Shown in pieces: positions 32,280 to 42,774 of a DNA stretch of 64,000 nt; position 1 is the first letter of the stretch; every line of letters begins with the position of its first letter. The position numbers and the translations under genes are program-made. The DNA lies in NCBI GenBank assembly GCA_027886185.1, contig WOAB01000595.1, positions 744,001-808,000 of the forward strand, in the 5' to 3' direction. Below the pieces are notes generated by a model. That model was given only the letters and a program-made list of their open reading frames with translations. It was not told the DNA's origin and did not search any database. The DNA is from Rheum nobile (lineage: Eukaryota > Streptophyta > Magnoliopsida > Caryophyllales > Polygonaceae).

Positions 32280-35200
32280 TGAGCCATGTTAGACGCGCTC
32301 TTGTGTTCTACCTTGTTCCCAGGAAAATCAGCGTCGGTGTATCCCACCAAAGTTTACATCATAAATTTTTAGGTACAAAAGGCTAAGAGTACTAGACCAA
32401 ATGAGGTAATGTAGGATTCGCTTCACTACTTTTAAATGTGACTCTTTGGCATCTTGAAAGTGAGCACACAAGCACACGCTATATATAATGTCAGGTCTAC
32501 TAGTAGTGAAATAGAGTAGAAAACCTATTATTTCTCGATATAGGGTTTGATCCACTCTCTGCTCATTTTCATCTTCTCCTAGTGAAGTGTTGGGGGAAAT
32601 TGGAGTGTCAAAAGGTTTGAAGTTGTCCATTCCAAACTTCTTCACACACTCTTTCAAGTACTTTTGTTGACACACTTAGGTCTTATCCTCTTCTTGTACG
32701 GCTTGAAGTCTAAGGAATAATTTTAGTTACCCTACCATGCTCATCTCGAACTCACATTCTATGAGGCTCGTAAAGTTCTAAATTAAAGTTGGATTGGTGG
32801 AGCCAAATATGATGTCATAGACCTATACCATCAGAGTGTGTTTTCCTTCTTTCAACAGGTACAAACTCTTGTCAACCTCACAACGTACATATCCTTTTGA
32901 CAAGAGTAATTGTGATAGCCTTTCATACCAAGCTCTGGGAGCTTGTTTTAAGCCACACAATGCCTTGTCTAGAACGTGTACGTGATCAGGGTGGCAAGAG
33001 TCTTCAAAGCCAGGTGTTTGCTTGAGATAGACTTATTCCTTGAGAATGCCATTTAGAAAAGCGGTCTTGATATCCATATGTTGCAACTTGAAACCATGGT
33101 GAGTGGCATAAGAAATTAACAAGCGAATAACTTCCAACCTTTCAACTTGAGCATAAGTCTCGTCATAGTCAATACCTTCTTGTTGGTTGTAACCCTTCAC
33201 GACTAGTCTAGCTTTGTTTCTTATTACTTGACCTTTATCATCAAGTTTGCTCCTGAATACCCACTTAGTGCCTATCACAGTTCTATCCTTAGGTCATGGT
33301 ACTAGACGCTACACCTTATTCCTTTAGAATTGATGAAGTTCTTCTTGCATAGAAATGACCTAGTCTGGGTCCTTTAAAGCTTATCCTATGGTTATAGGTT
33401 CGAACATAGATAGAAAAGCATTAAAGGCACACAAGTTTTGAAGAGAGGACCTAGTTTGAGTTTCTTTTGAGTAGTCGAAGATGATGTTGGTGACTTGATG
33501 ATCTTTTCTAAGATGATAGTTCCTTGTCTGAAGTAGTGAGAGATCAATACCGCTCGCACTTGATCCTGCACCTCCAATAGTTGGAGAGGGAGTACTAGTA
33601 CCTTTATCATCGACTACACTAGTTATGGAACCTTCTAGAGACTCTATCTCTTTAGTGTTTGGGTCCTGGTCTTCCTGAGAGTCAAATCCTTGTGCATTTT
33701 GTTCCATTCCTCTTGGATTATGTGGTTTGCGACCCTTTAATGAAACTGAAGTGTCTGGAACTACTTAATTTCTTAGTTCTATAGCAAACCCCTCATTTCC
33801 ATCAATTTGACCAGTGATGGAGGTACCATCCATTGTCGATGCATCGAATATGACATGTACACTTTCTTCCGCATTCATTGTTCTCTTGTTGTAGACCTTG
33901 TATGCCTTGCTATTCATGGAATACCCCAAAAAGGAAGCTTCGTTGCTTCTAGGATCAAATTTTTCAAGGTTGTCCATACCATTGTTGTGGACAAAACAAT
34001 TGCATCAGAATGTGCCAAAGTGTGCAAAATTTGGCTTTTTCATCCGAGTAGCTCATATGGCGTCTTTCCTAGTAGTGGACGTATTGTTACCTATTTTAAC
34101 ACGTAGCAAGATGCATTCGGTGCTTCAGCCTATAAATTTCTTGGAAGACCACTAGCGATCATCAGGGTACGAGACATGTCCTCCAAGGTTCTGTTCTTCC
34201 TCTCCACGACACCATTTTGTTGTGGTGTCCTTGGTACTGAAAAATTATGAGTTACTCATTGCTCTATGCAAAAGTTGAGGAAGTGCACGTTATGAAACTC
34301 AGTTCCATGATTTGAACGTATAACAACCAACGAAACTCCTAGCTTCCTCCAGTGGCTTTCATCCACATTGTAAACTCTACAAAGGTCTCATCTTTGGAAG
34401 TTAAAAATGAGGTCCATGTTCATCGTGAGTAGTCATCAACAATCACGAAGACATATTGACTTCCTTCATGACTCCTTATCTTTATAGGACTACATAAATC
34501 CATATGAATTAGTTCCAAATGATGAGAACTACTTACCTCCCTTTTTGATTAAAAAATAAGATTTCGCATGCTTACCTATGAAACAAGAAATGCATACTTC
34601 ATCGTTGTGATTATCATTCTTAGGAAGACCTACCACAAGGTCTTGTCGATAAAGTTTTTTCATAAGTTGTAGGCTAGCATGGCTATAGCGCTTGTGCCAT
34701 AACTCAGTGGCTTCGGAAACCTTAGTGAGACATAGTCTTTCATTAGGCACAAAGTTGAAATCAACTTTGAATACATTGTTATCACAAACCCCATTCAATA
34801 GGATCTTACATGTACCTACCTATTCAACTTGGCAGTCATCTGAAGTGAACATTACCATGTTCTTTCTATCGTCACATATTTGTGCTACAATTAGAAGATC
34901 AAATTGCAGATTTTTAATTAGATTTACGTTATCCACATAGATTAGGTCAAAAATACTTACCTTACCAAGCCCTAGAAACTCTCCCTTGCTCTTGTTTCCG
35001 AAGGTAATGTTACCTCCTTTGTGTTTACGAAGTGAGATGAATTTTTCTCTTTTACCTGACATGTGATTTGAATATTCGCTATCGATCTACCAGGCATACC
35101 TTCCCACTTCGTTCTGCAATTAAGGGATTGGTTTTTACAAACCCTGACCATCTTAGATCTGGGTATAGGACCTTGAGATTCAACATTCTTAAGTGGTTCT

Positions 35201-36037
35201 GAGTGTTTTTCTCTCCAAGCAAGAGCATTTATCTCATATTCAAGTTTGAGACGACATTCTTGCTTGTAGTGACATGCTTGGCTGTAATGTTAACATACTT
35301 TATGACCTTTGAGGTTGACATACTTGCTCTGACTTGACCATATGGGTTTGTTGTCCTTTCTAGATTGAAAGTCAGTTTATGTAGGTTTCCCACTTTGTTC
35401 ATGTCTTAGTCATATGGAGTATGCCTTTTGGTTCAAGTACCACGCCCTATTCCCTTTGGTTGAAGTCCTCATACTAGTTTTTAGAGTACAAGTACAACTC
35501 CGTTTGGATTCTGGTTTGGGTACCACTGCCTTGGTAGGAACATACTTGTCCTTCTTGACTTGTGTAGAGGTTTCAACTTTCAGAAGAGGGATACTGGTAA
35601 GTTTTCCATAGTTACCACCAAGATAGCCAAAACTGAACTGTGGCCTTACAAATCTCTTAAGAGTAATTCTCTTTAGTTGTGGAGGCAACATACTCATTTA
35701 AACATGCCTTTTCTTCAATTCTATTTCACATCTAGATTTCTGAAGGTCATAAATTAGCTTAACATTACCAAGTTTAAGCTTTAAAATTTTAGATTCAAGC
35801 TTAGTGACCTAAGACTCTAGAGCAATGGATTTTATTTTAATTGAATGCATGTATCATAACCTCTTGAAGAGGAAGATGCTACTCCCTCTAACTTGATGAC
35901 TTTCTCATACCAAAGCTTGTTGTCATCAATCTAGTTAGTGACTGTATCATCATTTTCTTCTAGCTTTCTAGAGAGTTTGGAGACCTCATCACCATGTTTT
36001 CTCATAAGGGAAATTAAATAATCCTTACACTTGGTTT

Positions 36038-37021
36038 TCAGTTTAGAGAAAAGATCATTTTCACTAACATCTTCTTCAAGTGTAGTACTATCAACATTAG
36101 GAATAGGTCTCTGGATGAAGTCTTAGCTTCTTCATCAAAGTTTGAGTCTCCCCAAGTAGAAACCATAGCTTTCTTTCGCAGGGGGTCACCAACCTTCTTC
36201 TTGGAGCAATTCTTCGCGAAGTGACCATTAGCTTGACAATGATAGCAAATGACATCCTTCATGTCTCTGTTGACTTCTGAAGTTTACCTTGGCCTTTTTC
36301 ACGAGTCAATAACCTCTTCATAATTCTTGTAGTAAGGGCAACGTCTTTATCATCATCTTCGTCGTCCCTATCATCTGTGCTAAGTCGAATGCCTTTTCGA
36401 CTTTGAGAGCTATGTTCTAGGCTTTTTCAGATTCTCTCATGGCCATCTTACTCTAGAGTACAGTACCGTTGCTCACTAGTCTTCCAATGAGGTCTTCCAA
36501 GGTGATAGTCTTGATATCTTGTTGAGCTTGTAGTTCTTTGGCAATAGCATCCCACCTTCAGTTAAGACTTGAAGGAATTAGTGTGTAACCTTCCAATCTG
36601 GTAGTTTTTCTCCAAGAAACTCAAGTAGGCTTACAAGACCTTGAAAGTGAGAGTGAAAGTCTTTGATGGTCTCACCTTTTCTTGTCAAACCGATTTGTAC
36701 TCTTTGAGAAAAGCAAGAATATTGTTTTGTCTTGACATTATCATTCCCTTGATGAAGTCTCTTCAAGGCATCCCATATCTTCTTAGCCGAGGAGTACACG
36801 AGAACCCTATTTAGATATGAGGGTTCAAGAGCAATGTGAAGGATCTTCAAAGCCCTATAGTTCTTTTCAAGGATCTTATGGTCAACATCTATGTAGTCCA
36901 ATCTCTTCTTCTCATGGCCATCAACATCCCGAGTGTTCCATAACTCTCTCTCTCTCTCTATGATTTTCCAAATTTGGCCATCAAGAGAACAACATGAGTT
37001 TCGATCTACACCTTTCAACAA
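36038..37021 (-). pseudogene. Gag of the copia element, broken
   Basis: The piece 37021-36578 has the copia gag core (LEKNYRALKILHIALEPSYL, SSAKKIWDALKRLHQGNDNV, GETIKDFHSHFQGLV). A CCHC knuckle, CYHCQANGHFAKNC, lies near 36245 in a second open piece (36262-36038). Between them (36263-36577) and beyond (35111-36037) the frame is broken and only Lys- and Ser-rich scraps are visible. The Tekay-like element is inserted just upstream of it at 37096. Confidence 0.75.
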
Positions 37022-37127
37022 TCATTCTCGCCAACCTTAAAGATTGGAGGCTTCTAGAATGAGTCACTCATTGTAGTACTTGACGTTGTCATTTTTGTAA
37101 CACCCCTAAAATACCTTTGGAAATATT

Positions 37128-39501
37128 TGTAACACCTCGTAATTTTTAAGGGTATTTTGAATTATTTTTAAATTTTTCTTATGCCCGTTTTGCTAGACGG
37201 ATTTAATTCAGTGAGTCTCGGACCCTCTCAAAAGGGGTCTGAGCTCTGTAAAATTTTCCGAGCATTATTTAATACAGTTGAGGTGTTTTCGGGGTTAATG
37301 TATCGTTAATGTACGAATATATTTAACCCGGAGTTAAGAAATTTAACCCAAGTTGAGTTCGGATAAGTATTAGCGAAGTCGGCTTAAAACCGCGACTCAC
37401 CACGATCCACCGCGACCGGCCGCGATCGCGGTAATGCCTTTTTGCAGAGGCGGTCGTCTTCCTCGCGTGGCGGTTACTGTAGCTCTGTTTTTGGCTCGGT
37501 TGGGATATTTTTTGGGCAGGCCAAGTGGCCCTTCGCCTTTGTCCCCTTGTCCCCTTGGAGGTGGTCGGATTTGTGCTATAAAAGAAGGTGAAACCCGGAG
37601 CTAAGAAGCTCTTCTTCATCCTCTTCTTTCTTCCTCTGTTTTTCTGTCCACCATTGTTGAGCAGTTTTGGAGCTTCGTGTGTGGGAGATTTCGAGTGTCT
37701 CTTGAGTTGAGAAGGTACTCTTGAGTGTTGTGAGAAGCTTTGAGGTGTTGGGAGATCGAACCATAGACAAATCGAAGGCAAACAAATCGGTTTGGGTAAG
37801 AAATTCTCCATTGTTGTCTCGTGAGCTAGCCACTGTCACAGCACGAAAACCGCGACCGACCGCGACCTGCCGCGATCGCAGTATGTGTGTCCGAGTTGTG
37901 TGTTTCGTGGTTTGGCTTTGGGCTTTGCTCGTTTCCTTTGATTTCTTCTTGTATTCTTTTAGATTCATATATAAGTATATTGAATCTAACTTAGGGTCTT
38001 GTTATGGGCCATTTCTTAGGGATTTATTATCCAAGATTTGCTCCAGTTTCAGATCCAGGAGCCCGTTGTCTCTAAGCTTTGCTTAAGCTTCTGCGGATTT
38101 AGGCAAGTGGCGGTTCGCTCTTGCTCATCATTCCATACTTTCATTAATTATCAATTGTTTGTTGTTAATTAATTTGGGATGATTTCTTGTTTATGTTGGG
38201 AACAGTTTTGATCAATTATTTGATAAAAGAAGTGCTGTTATAATAGGTTGTATATTGCTAGATACAGCGCTATTATGTTCATAATGGTTTTGTTATGGAT
38301 TTTAAAGGTGAAATTCATATAAAAAGATTATAATAGGTTGCATATACTGTTAGTAGCAACGCTATTTTGATATATATATATATATATTGTTAGATCTATG
38401 ATGTTGGCCTTGATGGCTTTGATTTGATATGATGTTGATTGTGTTGAACTGTTTAGTTAGCACGAGTATTCGTAGCGACGATGGATGGAGGTCCAGTCGT
38501 TTCTTGATAATTAAATGGAGAAAAGGGCATTGAGACCCTAATACCATTGGTGAGTCATGACTAGCCTCTATACTCGGGTATAGAGGTGGTGCACTTAGCT
38601 AGTGTCACAAATCTAGGGAGTATTCCCAAGGATCTCTCGTCTCGGGACGAGCAGATCATAAAAGTTTGTAACGTGATGTGTGTGTGTGTTGACATTTAAT
38701 AAGATACGTGCCATGAGTATGCACATAATGAAAATGCCTTGACCTTAATATAAAGTGCCATATGAGTAAGCACTTATTTAAAATGTTTGGCGAGTATTGC
38801 AGCTAGGCGCTAGTGCAGCTAGGAAAGCTCGTCTTAGTTGTAGATCGCTCGAATGCGATACTGTGATTCTGTGATTGTGTGTATATTATAAATTAAGTTT
38901 TCCAACATTTGTCATTGTTTCCTTTAAGGCTCATTTCATTTGGAGTCTTCTTTTGGGATTGATTGCTGTGAGACTCGGTCTCCAGAATCTTCTCTTGTGC
39001 ATACCTTTTGTTATTCTAGTAGGAGTATGGTGGTTGACTAGCGTACTCGGTTATTATTCGTGGGACGATGAGTCTAACCTAATACGACTGCTTTGAACCA
39101 CTCTGCTTTGTACCCTTGCGTAGTCTTTCATTAGACTGACCAACCGTTATATTCCTTGCATGGTTGGCTGGTGTCATCCGTCCGATTCGGCACATCAGGT
39201 GTGTTGAAGATTCGAGAAGGCTAGAACGACTATGAAGATGAACGGTGTTTTGACAAGTTGTTTTGTCGCTTTGTATTTAAAAGATTTCCGCTGTGCTATT
39301 TTGTATTTCTGATGAAATTGGGTCGTTTTAGGAATCGTGTAATTCCGTGACCATGTGGTTTAATAAAAGTTACGATTTTAGTATTGTAACTGTGTTTTAA
39401 GTCAGTTATGACGTCGGAAGAGCCTGGGGTGACTTCGGGGTTTACGTCCGGGGTGATCGGCAGTAACGCTTTCAAATGGGGTTAAATTTGGGGGTGTTAC
39501 A
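37128..39501 (+). repeat. solo LTR of a sister gypsy family, opposite orientation, target duplication ATATT
   Basis: It starts TGTAACACCTCG and ends GGGTGTTACA, 2374 bp, with ATATT at 37123-37127 and 39502-39506. Its 3' part is the reverse complement of sequence related to the host LTR (for example the GGTTGGCTGGTGTCATCCGT region at 39159-39178), so it belongs to a related family inserted in the opposite direction. A plus-strand TATA box (TATAAAAG, 37577-37584) has GC-rich palindromes upstream (37386-37432) and downstream (37848-37881). No internal region or primer site is present. A TA dinucleotide run lies at 38375-38388. Confidence 0.85.
37386..37432. repeat. CCGCGATCGCGG-type array upstream of TATA in the solo LTR
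   Basis: Overlapping words CCGCGACTC, CCGCGACCGG and CCGCGATCGCGGTA end about 145 bp before the TATA box at 37577. A second cluster (ACCGCGACCGACCGCGACC, CCGCGATCGCAG) is at 37848-37881. Confidence 0.8.
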
Positions 39502-40474
39502 ATATTACCGCCAATGACCTCAGAATACACACCCGGGATCACCCAAGGCTTACCGTTTTTATAACAAAGGATATAATAGTGTAAACTTTAGTAAATCATA
39601 TGAAAATTTCCAATTAAAATCTCATACCGACGTTGCAAAATACAATTGATAACATAACCAATACAGAAAATGTATATTACAGCGGAAGTCTTTAAAGTAG
39701 ATAAAACGCCAAAAGGAGTTTTTGAACCGTGCAATCTTATGCCATGATCTTCAACCTTAGGAAAACACTTAAAAGAACAATTGCCTTCAACGTCGGATTT
39801 CTGGCCTTCACAGCTGAGGAAATTTACCTGATGTGCCGTATGAGACGGATGACACCAGCCAACCATGCAAAGGAAAAATAACGGTTGGTTAGTCTAATGA
39901 AAGACTATGCAAGGGTACAAATAAAAGGTTCTAAGTAGTCGTATTAAGTTACACCCATCACTTCTCGAATAATAGCCGATATACGATTGTGAACCCCAAT
40001 ACTTCTACGGAAACATAAGAAAAGGAATGATTGAAGAGAAGACTCCAACGAAATTGAGTCTTATAGGAAACGTATGAAATTGTTTGGGAACGTTAAGTTT
40101 TCACACAAGTTTAAAACACGACCTTGATTATTTGTTTCCACAACCTCACCGCGCAATGCGAATCCAGATTGGAAAGAGGGCTTACTCTAACAAGAGTCCG
40201 GGCGGTTTCCAGGTTCTACTCCTCGCCCGAGGGTATATTAATTATGTGCGTAAAAGCACTTATCTTATTTACTTCCAAAATGCACATTCACGTTAAAGCT
40301 TTTAATTCACCTCATCTCAATACGAGAGGTATCTTTGGGAAAGAATCCCGAATGTTGGCACTAGCTAATTGCACCTACCACTTGAATAAGGGTACGGTCA
40401 TGACCAAAAGTACTAGGGAAAAATCCTCCTAATACTAGTTATAAGGAAACGACTAGATTTCGCAAGGTACATAG

Positions 40475-41419
40475 TGTAACATCCCAGGCCAAGCTACCCC
40501 AGCCACCAAGCCGCCCAGCCACCCAACGGTGCCGGCGCCGGTACTGGTGCCGCCTGGATGTCCAAGGGCATGCATCCCACACACCCAACCCTTCCCCCAT
40601 TTAAATGGGTAGGTTGTTGCCCACGGGGATCGAACCCGGGACCTTTAGATACAAGGGCAATGTCTTACCACTTGTATCACCAATTGCGCTGCAGCACAAT
40701 TGGTGGCAAGAGAGCGCAAGACTTCTTGTCAAAGCGTGAGGTCTCGAGTTCGAGACTCACGAACAACCTCCCAGCCATGGAGATTTGGTTGGGGTACATG
40801 GGCTGTGGCCCATGGATAGAGAAATGGCTAGCCCAATAAGGTCGGAGCCCCTCTCATTCAAAGTGTACTTTTTTTGTAACACCTCAGGCCAGCCACCCAG
40901 CCACCAACCACCCAGCCTGGTGACAACGACCAGCCGATGCCGGCGCCGGTGTTGCCTGGTTGTCCAAGGGCCTGCAGCCCACACACCCAACCCTTCCCCC
41001 ATTTAAATGGGTAGGTTGTTGCCTACGGGGATCGAACCCGGGACCTTTAGATACAAGGGCAATACCTTGCCACTTATATCACCAATTGAGCTGCAGCACA
41101 ATTGGTATCAAGGTGCTTAGGCGCTTGATAAAGGGTGGAGAGGTCGCGTGTTCGACTCTCACCAACAACCTACCCGTGTTAGGGGGAAGGCCTGCAGCCC
41201 AATTGAGCTGCAGGCCTGTTAAGGATGGCAGTGCCGGGGTGTCTGTCAGGCCCGTTGTCGGCAAGGTCAGGCACCAACATAAAGTGTACTTTTTTTGTAA
41301 CATCCCAGGCCAAGCTACCCCAGCCACCAAGCCGCCCAGCCACCCACCAGTACCGGCGCCGGCACTATTGGGTGGCTGGGCGGCTTGGTGGCTGAGGTAG
41401 CTTGACCTGGGATGTTACA
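40475..41419. mobile_element. 945-bp composite element with head-to-head tRNA-like promoters and foldback end
   Basis: CATAG flanks it at 40470-40474 and 41420-41424; the right Tekay LTR has the empty site near 50030. It starts TGTAACATCC and ends GGATGTTACA, with about 50-bp inverted termini. It holds two units (40475-40874, 40875-41295), each starting TGTAACA and ending in a T7 run after GTGTACTTT, plus a 124-bp foldback (41296-41419). Each unit has two Pol III-like A/B box pairs facing away from a central palindrome (40678-40705; 41080-41108). No coding sequence is seen. It resembles no element class I know well. Confidence 0.65.
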
Positions 41420-41894
41420 CATAGCGTTCCTACGATTACTCGTACTAACTACACATAAGTTCACATATAAATTCACACCAAAATCCATTACGATAATATC
41501 ATATAGAACTATATAATAGCGTTGTTTTTGGAAATATATACAACCTATTATAAATCCATATTTTAACACATTATTTTATCAAATCTGTTCCCAACCATAA
41601 AACAACAACTTTATTCCAGCTTAAATAATTGATAATCAAGGGAAATATGGAATAATGAGCAAGAGCGAACCTCCACTTGCCTTAGCTTAAACAAAGGAGA
41701 GATTGGGTTTCGAGATCCGGGAACTTGGACTTGTGCACGGCTGTCTACTAAAATTCTCGTTGGAATTTATCGCCATTCCGTAGGGTCGGATCCCAATTCG
41801 CACAACCGGCCATGGATACGATACGAGTTTAAAGACAAGAAACCCTAATTAGATATGGTACAAAAAGACGAAACAAAATAAAGGGAAAAGGGCA

Positions 41895-42051
41895 GTGCCG
41901 CGGTCGCGGTTATCATAGCCGCGATCGCGGTTCACTGGGCAAAAACCGCGGCCGCGGAAGAAGAGGCCGCGATCGCGGCCATGCCTTGGCCGAGATCCCG
42001 GGCTTCTTCCCAGCCACGGTCGCGGTGGATGGAGCCGCGGTCGCGGGACTC
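41895..42051. repeat. CCGCGATCGCGG array downstream of TATA in the left Tekay LTR
   Basis: At least six copies of CCGCG-N2-CGCGG, mainly GCCGCGATCGCGG and CCGCGGTCGCGG. A matching but more decayed array is in the right LTR at 50511-50630. Confidence 0.85.
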
Positions 42052-42371
42052 CATCCCGACGCGAGCCTAAACCCAACTTTGGAGCCATACCGACGATGGA
42101 TAGGCTTCGGATCCTTGCTTCAGAACAAAAGCGCATTACCACCACTTCTGGAACTTCACCACGGCGTCGACTTTGGCTTCCGGCGACGACAACCCAATTT
42201 TTTGAGAGGAAGAGAGAGCTGAGAATGGTGGAGGATAAAGCCAAATCCGAGCCCTATTTATAGGCCAGGAATGGAGCTCCAACTCAACTCCAAGGAAGCC
42301 CAGTCGATTCAACTCCCGCCGTTCGGAGCACGTGGGCGAAATGTCGACATTCTGGAAGCAGAGAAAGAAGA

Positions 42372-42540
42372 CGATCGCGGTTCTGAAACCGCGATCGCGG
42401 TTTGACCCTTGTCAAAATTGCGCCCGTGGTTTCAAAACCGCTGTCGCAAGCAATGTCGCGCCCGCGGCTGCTGAGCCACAGTCGCGGGCATAGCTGCGCC
42501 CACTGGCAATGCCGCGCCCGCGGCCATTGCCGTACCCGTG
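42372..42540. repeat. CCGCGATCGCGG array upstream of TATA in the left Tekay LTR
   Basis: ACCGCGATCGCGGT and decayed relatives (GCGCCCGCGG, AGTCGCGGGC) lie upstream of the minus-strand TATA box at 42253-42266. The matching array in the right LTR is 50986-51130, about 125-270 bp upstream of its TATA box (50851-50864). Confidence 0.8.
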
Positions 42541-42737
42541 GCTCTCGGCCTTGATCGACTCCTGGGCCTTGATCGCGGTAATGATTAATCTTGTTTTTAG
42601 CACTCCTTAAATAATTAAAACCCATATATCTCATTAAATGTATATCATCACGTTCCAATGGTTCTTATAGGGTTATAGAACATGCCTATCACGTCTTGCT
42701 TACAAAATGAAAGTTAGGACTTTTAGGGGTTATTAGA

Positions 42738-42750
42738 ATACCTCCCCCTT
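42738..42750 (-). other. polypurine tract of the Tekay-like element
   Basis: The minus strand reads AAGGGGGAGGTAT next to the 3' LTR start. Confidence 0.8.
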
Positions 42751-42774
42751 AAAAATAAAGTTTTGACCTCGAAA

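Larger units (their letters stand above)
31288..35110 (-). pseudogene. copia Pol (protease, integrase, RT, RNase H), heavily broken
   Basis: Copia order is visible in pieces. Protease is near 35060-35110, with the active site altered from the usual DSG to DSE. Next come ITFGNKSKGEFLGLG and the GAG-pre-integrase motif ELWHKRYSHASLQLM (34529-34798). The integrase C-terminal part holds SNEASFLGYSMNSKAYKVYN (33765-33977). RT is at 33033-33278 (TKWVFRSKLDDKGQ, YDETYAQVERLEVIRLL), with the YVDD site near 32815 damaged by a TAG and lost residues. RT/RNase H is at 32328-32675, and the RNase H end holds DQIADIFTKPL (31288-31500). A Cassandra element interrupts RNase H. It cannot act on its own. Confidence 0.85.
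37096..42737 (-). repeat. 3' LTR of the Tekay-like element, with two nested insertions
   Basis: Read against the right LTR, the extra blocks are 37128-39501 and 40475-41419, each with its own 5-bp duplication. The last bases are TTATTAGA rather than TTATTACA. The TATA box on the minus strand is at 42253-42266. Confidence 0.85.

Noticed and set aside
37721..38086. Plus-strand 121-residue frame downstream of TATA in the solo LTR
   Set aside because: No domain; it lies in R/U5-type sequence of an LTR and has no conserved start context.
40610..40760. tRNA genes, because A and B boxes are strong
   Set aside because: No acceptor stem or anticodon arm fits; the boxes are paired head-to-head and repeated in an inserted element.
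42285..42603. Minus-strand frames in the left Tekay LTR as genes
   Set aside because: They are open mainly because of the GC-rich palindrome arrays and end in both LTR copies at unrelated points.
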